From positions 1 to 7,462 of the forward strand of contig CAJANQ010000539.1 in the NCBI GenBank assembly GCA_903941145.1: DNA of 7,462 bases. The letters are read 5' to 3'. Below are positions 1 through 6,277 of the stretch, piece by piece. The stretch's first letter is position 1, and each line of letters opens with the position of its first letter. The stretch comes from an uncultured Actinomycetes bacterium (GTDB lineage Bacteria; Actinomycetota; Acidimicrobiia; Acidimicrobiales; Microtrichaceae). Below the pieces are notes generated by a model. That model did not search any database. It saw nothing but the letters and a program-made list of their open reading frames with translations, and was not told where the DNA came from. The position numbers were made by a program, and so were the translations under genes.

Positions 1-1775
1 CGGGGGACAACCAGGTCGAGGAGCTCGACGGCGCACCGTCGCCGGACGCCGCCCCCGAGCGCACGATCACGGCGCTGCTCGACAGGTGGTTCGAGGGCCG
101 GTGGGCGCTCGCCGAGGCCGGCCTGTGCGTCGTCGCTGCGGTCGCCGCGTGGATCGTCCGGTTCGCCCAGGACGACGCGTTCATCACCTTCCGCTACTCC
201 CGCAACCTGGCGCGGGGCAACGGCCTGGTCTTCAACGTGGGCGAGAAGGTCGAGGGCTACACGAACTTCCTGTGGACCTGGCTCATGGCCGTGCCCGAGA
301 AGTTCGGCTGGTCGTCGCCGGTGTTCTCGCAGCTGGTCGGGATCGCGCTCATGGTGGGCACGGTCCTGGTGGTCCTGCGGTTCGCCGCCAGGGTGTTCGA
401 CTCGCGGGCGATGGGCTACCTGGTGGCCGTCGTCATGCTCGCCAACATGAGCTTCCTGGCCTACGCCACGGGCGGGCTCGAGACGATGCTCCAGACCTTC
501 CTGGTCGTCTCGGTCGGCGCGCTGCTGTTGCCGGTCGGATCGTTCACCGCCGAGCAGCGGTCGTGGCGCCGGGCTCTGGCCGGCCTCTGCGCAGGTCTGG
601 CCGTGCTCACCCGTCTCGACTCGACCGTCCTCCTCGGGACATGGATCCTGGTCCACCTGTTCGTGCAGTGGCGCCGGGAACGCGAGCGGCCCGTGCAGGT
701 CCGGGTGCTGCTGAGCTCGCTGGTGCAGATCGGTGTGCCGTTCGCAGCGGTCGTCGTCCCGTGGCTCGTGTGGAAGATGGACTTCTACGGCAACCTGCTG
801 CCCAACACCTTCTACGCGAAGTCGGCGGGCAACCCGGTCGTGCCGGTGCTCTACGGCATCTTCTACCTGCTGTGCTTCTTCGCCAGCTACGCCGCGTTCC
901 TCTTCATCCCGCGGTTCGTGCGGATGCGCAAGGACCTGTTCGCCGTGCCCGGCATCCGCCAGGTGCTGGTGGTCCTGCCCGTGTGGTTCCTCTACGTGTG
1001 CGTGGTGGGGGGCGACTTCATGGAGTACCGGTTCATGGTCGTGGTGATCCCGGTACTGGCGTTCGTGGCGGCGTACCTGCTGAACCGGTTCCGCAGCGTG
1101 CGCGCCCAGGTCCTGATGATCGCCGTGCTGCTGGTGTTCTCCGGCGTGCACCGGGTCGCCCCGACCGTCGTGCCGTTCCCGGTGCTGACGTTCCGTGAGC
1201 TGAGCCACTGGCCCAACGAGTCCAAGACCACGTGGAAGGGCATGGGCGAGCTGCTCTACCGGGAGCTCGACGGCGGGCCGGGCAAGGAGGGCCAGCCGGT
1301 GCTTGCGGTCGAGCCGCTGGGTGTCCTGCCGTACTTCGCCGACCTCCCGACCATCGACATGCTGGGACTGACCGACCCGGGGATCGCCCGCGAGGGCGAG
1401 CCGATCGGCCTGTACTACCCGGGCCACGTGCGCCTGGCGACGCCGCAGCAGCTGGTGGACCGCGACGTGAACCTGGTGCTCGGCCTGCCGCTGCTCAAGC
1501 AGCCCGACCCGGACCGCCAGTCGTACCGGCTGTCCGAGCTGGTCGAGATGTGGGTGGCGCCCGACCTGAAGACCCTTCCGAAGGACGCGAAGGTCGTCGA
1601 GATCCCGTTGGTCGAGAACCAGGTGATGGTGGCTATCTACCTGCAGCCCAACGCCAAGGTCGACGCCGCGATCGAGCGGAACGGCTGGCGGGTCCTGCCG
1701 ATCGACAGGGTCTGCAAGGACTCGGACCTCAACCCGCTGGTGAACCTGGTGGGCTCGAAGACCTGTCCGGCCTGA
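1..1775 (+). CDS. GT-C type polytopic membrane glycosyltransferase, AftB/ZomB-like (5' partial)
   Basis: The frame is open from base 3 to the TGA at 1773-1775 (590 visible residues) with no convincing start, so the true start lies left of the window. A GTG at 237 falls inside the conserved region and is not the start. A hydrophilic N-terminal stretch precedes a first membrane segment at about residues 40-56. The GT-C hallmark DDAFI follows at 57-61, in the first external loop where the family's catalytic aspartates lie, then VEGYTNFLW at 83-91. Many hydrophobic helices run to about residue 375. A soluble C-terminal domain contains IDMLGLTDP (about 451-459) and a possible disulfide pair, C571 and C588. 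The DDA/EGYTNFLW/DMLGLTD set is typical of the AftB arabinofuranosyltransferase and ZomB family, which uses polyprenyl-phosphate sugars outside the membrane. The sugar and acceptor here are unknown. The gene ends 9 bases from the convergent acyltransferase gene. Confidence 0.85.
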   Translation, partial: GDNQVEELDGAPSPDAAPERTITALLDRWFEGRWALAEAGLCVVAAVAAWIVRFAQDDAFITFRYSRNLARGNGLVFNVGEKVEGYTNFLWTWLMAVPEKFGWSSPVFSQLVGIALMVGTVLVVLRFAARVFDSRAMGYLVAVVMLANMSFLAYATGGLETMLQTFLVVSVGALLLPVGSFTAEQRSWRRALAGLCAGLAVLTRLDSTVLLGTWILVHLFVQWRRERERPVQVRVLLSSLVQIGVPFAAVVVPWLVWKMDFYGNLLPNTFYAKSAGNPVVPVLYGIFYLLCFFASYAAFLFIPRFVRMRKDLFAVPGIRQVLVVLPVWFLYVCVVGGDFMEYRFMVVVIPVLAFVAAYLLNRFRSVRAQVLMIAVLLVFSGVHRVAPTVVPFPVLTFRELSHWPNESKTTWKGMGELLYRELDGGPGKEGQPVLAVEPLGVLPYFADLPTIDMLGLTDPGIAREGEPIGLYYPGHVRLATPQQLVDRDVNLVLGLPLLKQPDPDRQSYRLSELVEMWVAPDLKTLPKDAKVVEIPLVENQVMVAIYLQPNAKVDAAIERNGWRVLPIDRVCKDSDLNPLVNLVGSKTCPA

Positions 1776-1791
1776 GCCGCTGCCTCAGGTC
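1769..1791. terminator. Hairpin spanning both convergent stop codons
   Basis: The bases at 1769-1776 (ggcctgag) pair with 1784-1791 (ctcaggtc), giving 8 pairs including one G-T, around a 7-base loop. The TGA of the glycosyltransferase gene lies in one arm and the stop of the acyltransferase gene lies in the other. There is no T-tract on either side. It could act as a U-less bidirectional terminator, as proposed for many high-GC actinobacteria, or it could be chance pairing in GC-rich DNA. Confidence 0.3.
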
Positions 1792-3011
1792 ACGGCCGCG
1801 GGTGAACCTGCCGGTGCGTAGCGGTGCCGGAGGCGACCCATCGGTCGCTCCACCAGACGGTGGGCGAGCTCCACGCTGATGACCAGCGCCGGCAGGTAGA
1901 GCAGCAGGACGACCCCGTCGCCGAACTTGTTGCCGAGCGCTTCCCTCATGAGCAGGAACAGCGGCACGTGGATCAGGTAGATCGCGTAGGACCGTCGGCC
2001 GACAGCTCGGAGCGGCGCCACTGACAACGACCGGGCGAGCCGCGAGTCGGGGATCCGGACGACGGCGATGACCACCACGGCGCTGCAGAGCGCGACCAGG
2101 CTGAACCCGATGCGCCCCCAGTAGAGCGAGTCACGGAGGTTGCCGCCCGGCTCTGGCGAGAACGGCAGGTGCACCCCGAGCGGCTTGGCGAACACGGTGC
2201 CGACAAAGAGCACCCAGCCACCGACCACCGCAGCGACCGCGGCCGCTCGGCCCAGCCACTTCCGGACCGTGTCGGTGAACAGGTCCGGGGACAGGTGGGC
2301 GTTGCCTACTGCGAGCAGCACTCCGAGGAAGATCGAGTCGGGGCGCTGCCACCACGCCAGGACCGGACCGACGTGGCCGAGGGCCCGTGCGGTGCCGATG
2401 AAGAGCCATGCGCCGATCAGCAGCACCGCGAGCGTCCTCATCCACTTCCGGGCGACGAAGACCAGAATGCCCAGGACCCCGAACAGGTAGAAGTGCTCCT
2501 CCACCGACAGGGACCAGAGCTGGATCAGCGGGCGTTCGAGCGGCGCGCCGCCCGCGACGACCTCTTGGTGGACCGGGTGCACGACGTGCGAGAGGTACAG
2601 CGCGCCCGGCCAGACGTCGGACCACGTGGTGCTGAGGAACTCGGGGTCGCCGACGTCGGCGAGGTGCAGGACCACGGCTCCGCCAAGCGTCGCAGCGAGC
2701 ACCAGGAACAGGAGCGGGAGCAGGCGTAGGGCTCGCCGGACGTAGAAGTCCTTCAGGCTGACCTTGCCAAACTCGCGGTCCTCGTCGAGCAGCAGCGTCG
2801 TGATGAGGAAGCCGCTGACGACGAAGAAGACGTCGACACCGCCCACGAACGAGGCGAAGCCCACGTAGCTGCCGTGGGCCAGCAGGACCAGGACGATGGC
2901 CACGGCCCGGAGGCCGTCGAGCGGCGCGGCGAACCCGAGTTTCGGAGCGGTGCTCACGAACCGGGTCGGCGCAGTTACGCCGCCGCCCGCCGACTCGTCG
3001 GCCTCGGTCAC
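1785..3011 (-). CDS. Acyltransferase family 3 (OafA/YrhL-like) integral membrane protein
   Basis: This 408-residue protein has the acyltransferase-3 signature in order: LDGLRAVAIVLVLLAHG at 31-47 with the likely catalytic His46, GGVDVFFVVSGFLIT at 57-71, FYVRRALRLLP at 89-99 with conserved Arg92/Arg93, WSLSVEEHFYL at 166-176, RRSYAIYLIHVPLF at 339-352 and a C-terminal VERP at 387-390. About ten hydrophobic helices are visible and the length is normal for a stand-alone family member. Such proteins move acetyl or other acyl groups onto extracytoplasmic sugars, O-antigens, peptidoglycan or lipids; the substrate cannot be read here. I prefer the GTG at 3011, which is preceded by a GAGGGGG purine run. 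The longer GTG at 3047 would put its ribosome site inside tRNA-Phe. The motif usually reads SVEEQFY; here His173 replaces Gln. The gene lies 40 bases downstream of the tRNA cluster and may be read from it. Confidence 0.9.
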   Translation of the reverse strand: MTEADESAGGGVTAPTRFVSTAPKLGFAAPLDGLRAVAIVLVLLAHGSYVGFASFVGGVDVFFVVSGFLITTLLLDEDREFGKVSLKDFYVRRALRLLPLLFLVLAATLGGAVVLHLADVGDPEFLSTTWSDVWPGALYLSHVVHPVHQEVVAGGAPLERPLIQLWSLSVEEHFYLFGVLGILVFVARKWMRTLAVLLIGAWLFIGTARALGHVGPVLAWWQRPDSIFLGVLLAVGNAHLSPDLFTDTVRKWLGRAAAVAAVVGGWVLFVGTVFAKPLGVHLPFSPEPGGNLRDSLYWGRIGFSLVALCSAVVVIAVVRIPDSRLARSLSVAPLRAVGRRSYAIYLIHVPLFLLMREALGNKFGDGVVLLLYLPALVISVELAHRLVERPMGRLRHRYAPAGSPAAVT

Positions 3012-3051
3012 GTCCCCCTCGATTGGCCAGGGTGTGCACCCCAGCACCTAG

Positions 3052-3124
3052 TGGTCGGGACCGGCGTCGATCCGGTGACCTACCGCTTTTCAGGCGGTCG
3101 CTCTGCCAACTGAGCTACCCGACC
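3052..3124 (-). tRNA. tRNA-Phe(GAA)
   Basis: On the minus strand the 7-bp acceptor (GGTCGGG with CCCGACC) is perfect. The D stem is GCTC/GAGC, the anticodon stem is ACCGC/GCGGT with loop CTGAAAA, so the anticodon is GAA, and the T stem is ACCGG/CCGGT. The total is 73 bases with discriminator A. The 3' CCA is not encoded (the next bases are CTA). The T loop reads ATCGACG, with A where T54 is usual. It is the last tRNA of a Glu-Asp-Phe set. Confidence 0.95.
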
Positions 3125-3138
3125 GGGTATTCGCACGA

Positions 3139-3158
3139 CTGCCCGCCGGAGCGGGCAG
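3139..3158 (-). other. Spacer hairpin between tRNA-Asp and tRNA-Phe
   Basis: A perfect 7-bp stem (CTGCCCG with CGGGCAG) encloses a 6-base loop in the 44-base spacer. No T-tract follows, so a classical terminator is unlikely. A processing site or an anti-misfolding spacer for the tRNA precursor is a reasonable guess. Confidence 0.4.
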
Positions 3159-3168
3159 AAGTCCGAAG

Positions 3169-3246
3169 TGGCGGTCCCGACGGGATTTGAACCCGCGACC
3201 TCCGGCTTGACAGGCCGGCGTGCACTCCAAACTGCACCACGGGACC
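3169..3246 (-). tRNA. tRNA-Asp(GTC), CCA encoded
   Basis: The acceptor GGTCCCG pairs with CGGGACC. The D stem is GTGC/GCAC, the anticodon stem is CCGGC/GCCGG with loop CTGTCAA, giving anticodon GTC, and the T arm is GCGGG-TTCAAAT-CCCGT. The discriminator is G, and CCA is encoded at 3171-3169, unlike in the Glu and Phe neighbours. The mature body is 75 bases plus CCA. Confidence 0.96.
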
Positions 3247-3269
3247 TCGAACTTCGCATTCAATTGTTG

Positions 3270-3286
3270 CCAGTGGAGCCCACTAG
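3270..3286 (-). other. Spacer hairpin between tRNA-Glu and tRNA-Asp
   Basis: On the minus strand CTAGTGG pairs with CCACTGG around a 3-base loop (GCT), giving 7 pairs including one T-G. It occupies the middle of the 45-base spacer. No T-tract follows. Like the hairpin in the Asp-Phe spacer, it may guide precursor cleavage. Confidence 0.35.
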
Positions 3287-3291
3287 CTCTG

Positions 3292-3364
3292 CACCCCCAA
3301 CGGGATTCGAACCCGTGTTACCGCCTTGAAAGGGCAGCGTCCTAGGCCGCTGGACGATGGGGGC
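3292..3364 (-). tRNA. tRNA-Glu(TTC)
   Basis: The acceptor GCCCCCA pairs with TGGGGGT, with a G-U wobble at position 1-72. The D stem is GTCC/GGAC, the anticodon stem is CTGCC/GGCGG with loop CTTTCAA, giving anticodon TTC, the variable loop is 4 bases, and the T arm is ACGGG-TTCGAAT-CCCGT. The body is 73 bases with discriminator G. The 3' CCA is not encoded. This is the promoter-proximal tRNA of the cluster. Confidence 0.95.
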
Positions 3365-3390
3365 TCCCATCCCCGCTGGGGGCGGAGCGC

Positions 3391-3396
3391 ACCATA
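3391..3396 (-). promoter_or_regulatory. Candidate -10 box for the tRNA cluster
   Basis: TATGGT on the minus strand fits the actinobacterial TANNNT -10 pattern and lies 26 bases upstream of the tRNA-Glu 5' end, inside the 93-base gap after the DUF2017 gene. I see no clear -35 element at 16-18 bases. Readthrough from the clpS operon is the alternative. Confidence 0.3.
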
Positions 3397-3457
3397 GCAG
3401 CGGGGTCCTGACGGCTCCTACTCCGGACGGGCCGAAGTTGGAACCGTTCGGTCATGC

Positions 3458-3916
3458 TCACTTTGCCATGGCCCTCACGATGAGCTCGAGCAGCATCCCG
3501 AGGTACTCGTAGGTGGCGTAGCGGTCGGCGTCGTCCTGGTCGCCGCTGGGCGTGGTGCCCGACTCGTCGACGTCGAGGATGGTGCCGAGCACGAGCCGTA
3601 CGTCGTTGACCGACCGCATCCACGCCGAGAGCTCCTCGGCGGTCAGCTGGGTGGCCTGGGCGGTGGACCGGACGGTCTCGAGCGCCGCGAGCCGGCGCTC
3701 GGTGAGCTCGGGCACGACCAGCGCGGCGTACCCCTCGTTGCGCTCGGTGTCGTCGCCGTAGGGCGTGGGGAACAGCCGGACCAGCGAGGGGTCGCCGCTG
3801 GTGAGCAGGTCGCGCATCTGGTCGCACATGGACACCAGGAGCTCGCGCTCGTTGGGGCCCAGGTCGACGGTGTAGCTGCCGTCTCGGCGACGTCGGATGG
3901 GGGAGCGGAACGCCAC
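3458..3916 (-). CDS. DUF2017 family protein, ClpS-linked
   Basis: This is a 152-residue soluble protein. It opens with a basic segment (MAFRSPIRRRRDGSYTVDL), then LGPNERELLVSMCDQMRDLL at about 19-38, a LFPTPYGDD stretch near 48-56 and a helical C-terminal half with LTAEELSAWMRSVNDVRLVLG. These are features of DUF2017, a family of unknown function found in Actinomycetota and commonly encoded next to clpS. The GTG start at 3916 lies 9 bases after the clpS stop with AGGA just upstream, so the two genes are probably co-translated. The context suggests a link with ClpS/ClpC proteolysis, but that is inference. I see no membrane segment, signal peptide or catalytic motif. Confidence 0.85.
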   Translation of the reverse strand: MAFRSPIRRRRDGSYTVDLGPNERELLVSMCDQMRDLLTSGDPSLVRLFPTPYGDDTERNEGYAALVVPELTERRLAALETVRSTAQATQLTAEELSAWMRSVNDVRLVLGTILDVDESGTTPSGDQDDADRYATYEYLGMLLELIVRAMAK

Positions 3917-3925
3917 GGGTCCTAG

Positions 3926-4210
3926 TCAGTCCTGCTGCATGGTGGCCCACAGGCCGTGCTCGTGGAGGCGGAACACGTCACGCTCGGCCTCGCTGCGCGT
4001 GCCGCCCGAGACGACCGCCCTGCCCTCCTGGTGGACCTGCATCATGAGCTGGGTGGCCTTCTCCTTGGAGTAGCCGAACAGCTGCTGCAGCACGAGCGTG
4101 ACGTAGCTCATGAGGTTGATCGGGTCGTTCCAGACGATGACGACCCACGGGCGGTCCAGGTCGCTCTCGATGCCGGTCTCCGGCTCGCGGACTTCCATGG
4201 GTGCGGTCAC
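3926..4210 (-). CDS. clpS: ATP-dependent Clp protease adaptor ClpS
   Basis: This 94-residue protein matches ClpS across its length: WVVIVWNDPINLMSYV at 22-37, LFGYSKEKATQLMMQVHQEG at 44-63 and a C-terminal RSEAERDVFRLHEHGLWATM. ClpS binds N-terminal destabilising residues and delivers N-degron substrates to the Clp unfoldase, which in actinobacteria is ClpC1. The pocket residues Asn28, Asp29 and His60 are present, as is Met34. The second Asp of the E. coli NDD motif is Pro30. I chose the GTG at 4210 because AGGG, overlapping the ctaA stop, sits 9 bases upstream. The internal ATG at 4198 (90 residues) has no such site and is the alternative. The gene lies 11 bases after ctaA and just before the DUF2017 gene on the same strand. 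Confidence 0.95.
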   Translation of the reverse strand: MTAPMEVREPETGIESDLDRPWVVIVWNDPINLMSYVTLVLQQLFGYSKEKATQLMMQVHQEGRAVVSGGTRSEAERDVFRLHEHGLWATMQQD

Positions 4211-4221
4211 GGCGGAAAACC

Positions 4222-5148
4222 CTAGGTCGTCGCAGTGACGGCGTCGCCCCCCGTGTCCTGCACAGGGTCGGGCCGGCCGGCTGCACCGGGCACCACGTCC
4301 GACAGGCACAGGTGGAACCACACCGTCAGCGAGACGATCGCCGTGGCGCCGACGATGTGCAGCAGCACCAGCCAGGCCGGGATGCCGAGCTCGTACTGCG
4401 CGTACCCGATGCCGCCCTGGACCAGCAGCACGCCCACCAGTACCTGGCCGTTGCGCAGCACATCGGCCGGGGCGCCGGAGCGGGCGAGCCGCACGAGCAG
4501 GACCACGAGCACGGCCAGGAAGCACCACATGTTGATCGAGTGGATGCGGACGACGTCAGGGATTGCCGCGTCGAACCGAGGAGCCTTCACGTCGCCGGCG
4601 TGGGGCCCGGCCCCGGTGACGACCGGCCCGGTCACCATGCCGAGCGCGATGAGCGCGCACGCCACGCGCGACAGGGTCAGGTCCGTGCTGCCCACCAGCG
4701 GGCGGCGCGGACCCTCCTCCTGGCCGGACCGGCGGAGCAGCACGACGGCGTCCGTGACCAGGACCATCGACAGGACGAAGTGGCCGGCGACCGCCGCGGG
4801 GTGCAGGTCGACAAGGACGGTGATCCCGCCCAGGACGATCTGGCCGAGGACCCCGAGCACGAGCCCGACCGCCCACCACACCAGGTCGCGGCGGTAGGGC
4901 TTCCGGCGCAGTGCCCCGAGCACCGCCGCGATCACGCCGACCGACACGAGTCCGGTGAACAGCCGGTTGATCTGTTCGATCGCCTGGTTGGGGTTGGAGA
5001 TCTTGATGAAGTCGCCCGACGTGCAGTTGGGCCAGTCCTCACAACCCAGGCCCGACCCGGTCAGCCGGACGGCGGCGCCGCTCACCACGATGATGCAGAG
5101 GAGCGCGAGTGCGACGGCGACGACTCGGCGGTAGGTGCGGGGGGACAC
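4222..5148 (-). CDS. ctaA: Haem A synthase (CtaA/COX15 family)
   Basis: This 308-residue membrane protein has about eight hydrophobic helices. CtaA oxidises the C8 methyl group of haem O to the formyl group of haem A, for aa3-type oxidases. The signature VSGAAVRLTGSGLGC starts at residue 22 and ends in Cys36, with WPNC giving Cys42, the first extracytoplasmic cysteine pair. Likely haem-contact histidines are His123 (GHFVLS) in the N-terminal half, and His203 (RIHSIN) and His264 (LLHIVGA) in the C-terminal half. Glu58 fits the conserved catalytic Glu, but the usual ExxHR reads EQINR, with Asn61 in the His position; from memory this is common in actinobacteria. No second cysteine pair is visible around TGAGPHAGD (178-185). 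The GTG at 5148 has no ribosome site but has a TAGCCT box 7 bases upstream. It is divergent from ctaB, its pathway partner. Confidence 0.95.
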   Translation of the reverse strand: MSPRTYRRVVAVALALLCIIVVSGAAVRLTGSGLGCEDWPNCTSGDFIKISNPNQAIEQINRLFTGLVSVGVIAAVLGALRRKPYRRDLVWWAVGLVLGVLGQIVLGGITVLVDLHPAAVAGHFVLSMVLVTDAVVLLRRSGQEEGPRRPLVGSTDLTLSRVACALIALGMVTGPVVTGAGPHAGDVKAPRFDAAIPDVVRIHSINMWCFLAVLVVLLVRLARSGAPADVLRNGQVLVGVLLVQGGIGYAQYELGIPAWLVLLHIVGATAIVSLTVWFHLCLSDVVPGAAGRPDPVQDTGGDAVTATT

Positions 5149-5155
5149 GAGGGGG

Positions 5156-5161
5156 AGGCTA
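5156..5161 (-). promoter_or_regulatory. Candidate -10 box for leaderless ctaA
   Basis: TAGCCT on the minus strand (TANNNT pattern) ends 7 bases before the ctaA GTG, which would place transcription start at or next to the start codon. No Shine-Dalgarno sequence lies between them (CCCCCTC), consistent with leaderless translation. No good -35 element is seen. Confidence 0.4.
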
Positions 5162-5209
5162 GGTCACGACCGCCGTCACCGGACAGGCGTCCCCGTCCCT
5201 GGACCGCCG

Positions 5210-5240
5210 TTGGCAGGGCCTGCTCGGCGGAGCGTACCTT
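5210..5240 (+). promoter_or_regulatory. Candidate ctaB promoter
   Basis: TTGGCA at 5210-5215 (5 of 6 bases of TTGACA) and TACCTT at 5235-5240 (TANNNT) are separated by 19 bases. The ATG lies 10 bases after the -10 box, so the leader would be only a few bases or absent. The bases before the ATG (GGGCTCCTG) offer no Shine-Dalgarno sequence. Confidence 0.4.
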
Positions 5241-5250
5241 TGGGCTCCTG

Positions 5251-6174
5251 ATGGCGTCCCCGGCGATCGTCCCCCCGCTCTCCCCGTCGGCCAAGGTCGC
5301 GGCCTACGTCGCGCTCATGAAACTGCGCGTCGTGGAGCTGCTGCTGGTCACGACGGTGCCGGTCATGGTCGTCGCCAACTACAACGCGTTCGGCAAGGGC
5401 ATGCCGTCGCTCTGGCTCATGGTCGCCACGGTGGTCGGCGGCACGCTCTCGGCCGGCGGTGCCAATGCCATCAACATGGTGGTCGACCGCGACATCGACG
5501 CACTCATGGAGCGGACCAAGAACCGGCCGCTGGTGACCGGCGCCATCACGCCTCGTGCTGCCCTGACCTTCGCCATCGGGATCGAGGTCCTGGCGTTCGT
5601 CTGGCTGGCCGTGTTCGTGAACCTGCTGTCGGCAGTGCTGGCGCTGGGCGCCTGCTGCTTCTACGTGTTCGTGTACACGCTCTGGCTCAAGCGGACCTCG
5701 ACCCAGAACATCGTGATCGGCGGAGCGGCCGGTGCCGCCCCGGTGCTGATCGGGTGGTCCTCGGTGACCAACACGGTGTCGCTCGCTGCGGTCGTGCTGT
5801 TCGGCGTCGTCTTCTTCTGGACCCCGCCCCACTTCTGGGCCCTGGCCATCAAGTACAAGGACGACTACGGGAAGGCCGGCGTGCCCATGCTCCCGGCGGT
5901 CGCCGACCACCGAACGACGACCATGAAGATGCTCGTCTACTCCGTGGTCATGGTGCTGCTGACCCTGGTCTACGGGTGGGCCGCAGAGCTTGGTGCCCTC
6001 TACTGGGTCTCGGCCGTGGTGCTCGGCGTCCTGTTCCTCTGGTTCTGCTGGGACGTCCGGCGCACCGAGGCCCCCGCCAAGGCCATCCGCCTGTTCACCT
6101 TCTCGATCACCTACCTGACCCTGCTGTTCGGGATCATGGCGGCCGACGTGCTCATCCGGAACGCCCTGTCATGA
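5251..6174 (+). CDS. ctaB: Protoheme IX farnesyltransferase (haem O synthase)
   Basis: This 307-residue UbiA-family prenyltransferase adds a farnesyl group to haem B to make haem O, the substrate of CtaA. The first Asp-rich motif is complete (Asn75, Asp79, Asp83 within NMVVDRDID), followed by ERTKNRPLVTG at 87-97. FFWTPPHFWALA is at 188-199 and the second motif KYKDDYGKAGVPMLP at 201-215. About nine membrane helices are visible. The length is normal. The entry motif usually reads TKPR; here it is MKLR at 23-26, with Leu25 for Pro. The ATG at 5251 is chosen because family similarity begins about 20 residues later and a promoter-like pair ends just upstream. The frame stays open far upstream, antisense to ctaA, which is a GC artefact. 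The next gene follows after 205 bases, so it is not tightly coupled. Confidence 0.96.
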   Translation: MASPAIVPPLSPSAKVAAYVALMKLRVVELLLVTTVPVMVVANYNAFGKGMPSLWLMVATVVGGTLSAGGANAINMVVDRDIDALMERTKNRPLVTGAITPRAALTFAIGIEVLAFVWLAVFVNLLSAVLALGACCFYVFVYTLWLKRTSTQNIVIGGAAGAAPVLIGWSSVTNTVSLAAVVLFGVVFFWTPPHFWALAIKYKDDYGKAGVPMLPAVADHRTTTMKMLVYSVVMVLLTLVYGWAAELGALYWVSAVVLGVLFLWFCWDVRRTEAPAKAIRLFTFSITYLTLLFGIMAADVLIRNALS

Positions 6175-6237
6175 GCGGCGTCCAGTCAGGCCCGGGCCAC
6201 GGCGCGACGCAGTCGTCGATCGCTCTTCCTGATGGTT

Positions 6238-6267
6238 TTCCAAGGTGGAACTGCGACGGGGTAGTGT
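6238..6267 (+). promoter_or_regulatory. Candidate promoter for the COX1-like gene
   Basis: TAGTGT at 6262-6267 fits TANNNT, and a weak -35 (TTCCAA, 6238-6243) lies 18 bases upstream. Transcription starting near 6274 would give a leader of roughly 105 bases containing the hairpins at 6278-6356. Readthrough from ctaB remains possible. Confidence 0.3.
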
Positions 6268-6277
6268 CACCGCGCCA

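Noticed and set aside
86..1198. Long + strand frame overlapping the glycosyltransferase gene
   Set aside because: Its product is dominated by Arg, Gly, Pro and Ala, typical of an off-frame reading of high-GC coding DNA, and the frame-3 reading has clear family motifs.
2131..3039. A 302-codon minus-strand frame overlapping the acyltransferase gene
   Set aside because: It is Arg/Gly/Pro-rich with no motif, while the acyltransferase-3 signature is complete in the other frame.
3012..3047. Twelve-codon N-terminal extension of the acyltransferase from the GTG at 3047
   Set aside because: It begins 4 bases after the tRNA-Phe 3' end, so its ribosome site would fall inside the tRNA; the GTG at 3011 has a purine-rich run directly upstream.
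4201..5250. Possible 350-residue N-terminal extension or fusion on ctaB
   Set aside because: The frame is open upstream only because it runs antisense to ctaA, whose codon bias removes stops. The extension is hydrophilic low-complexity sequence, and CtaB similarity begins after the ATG at 5251.
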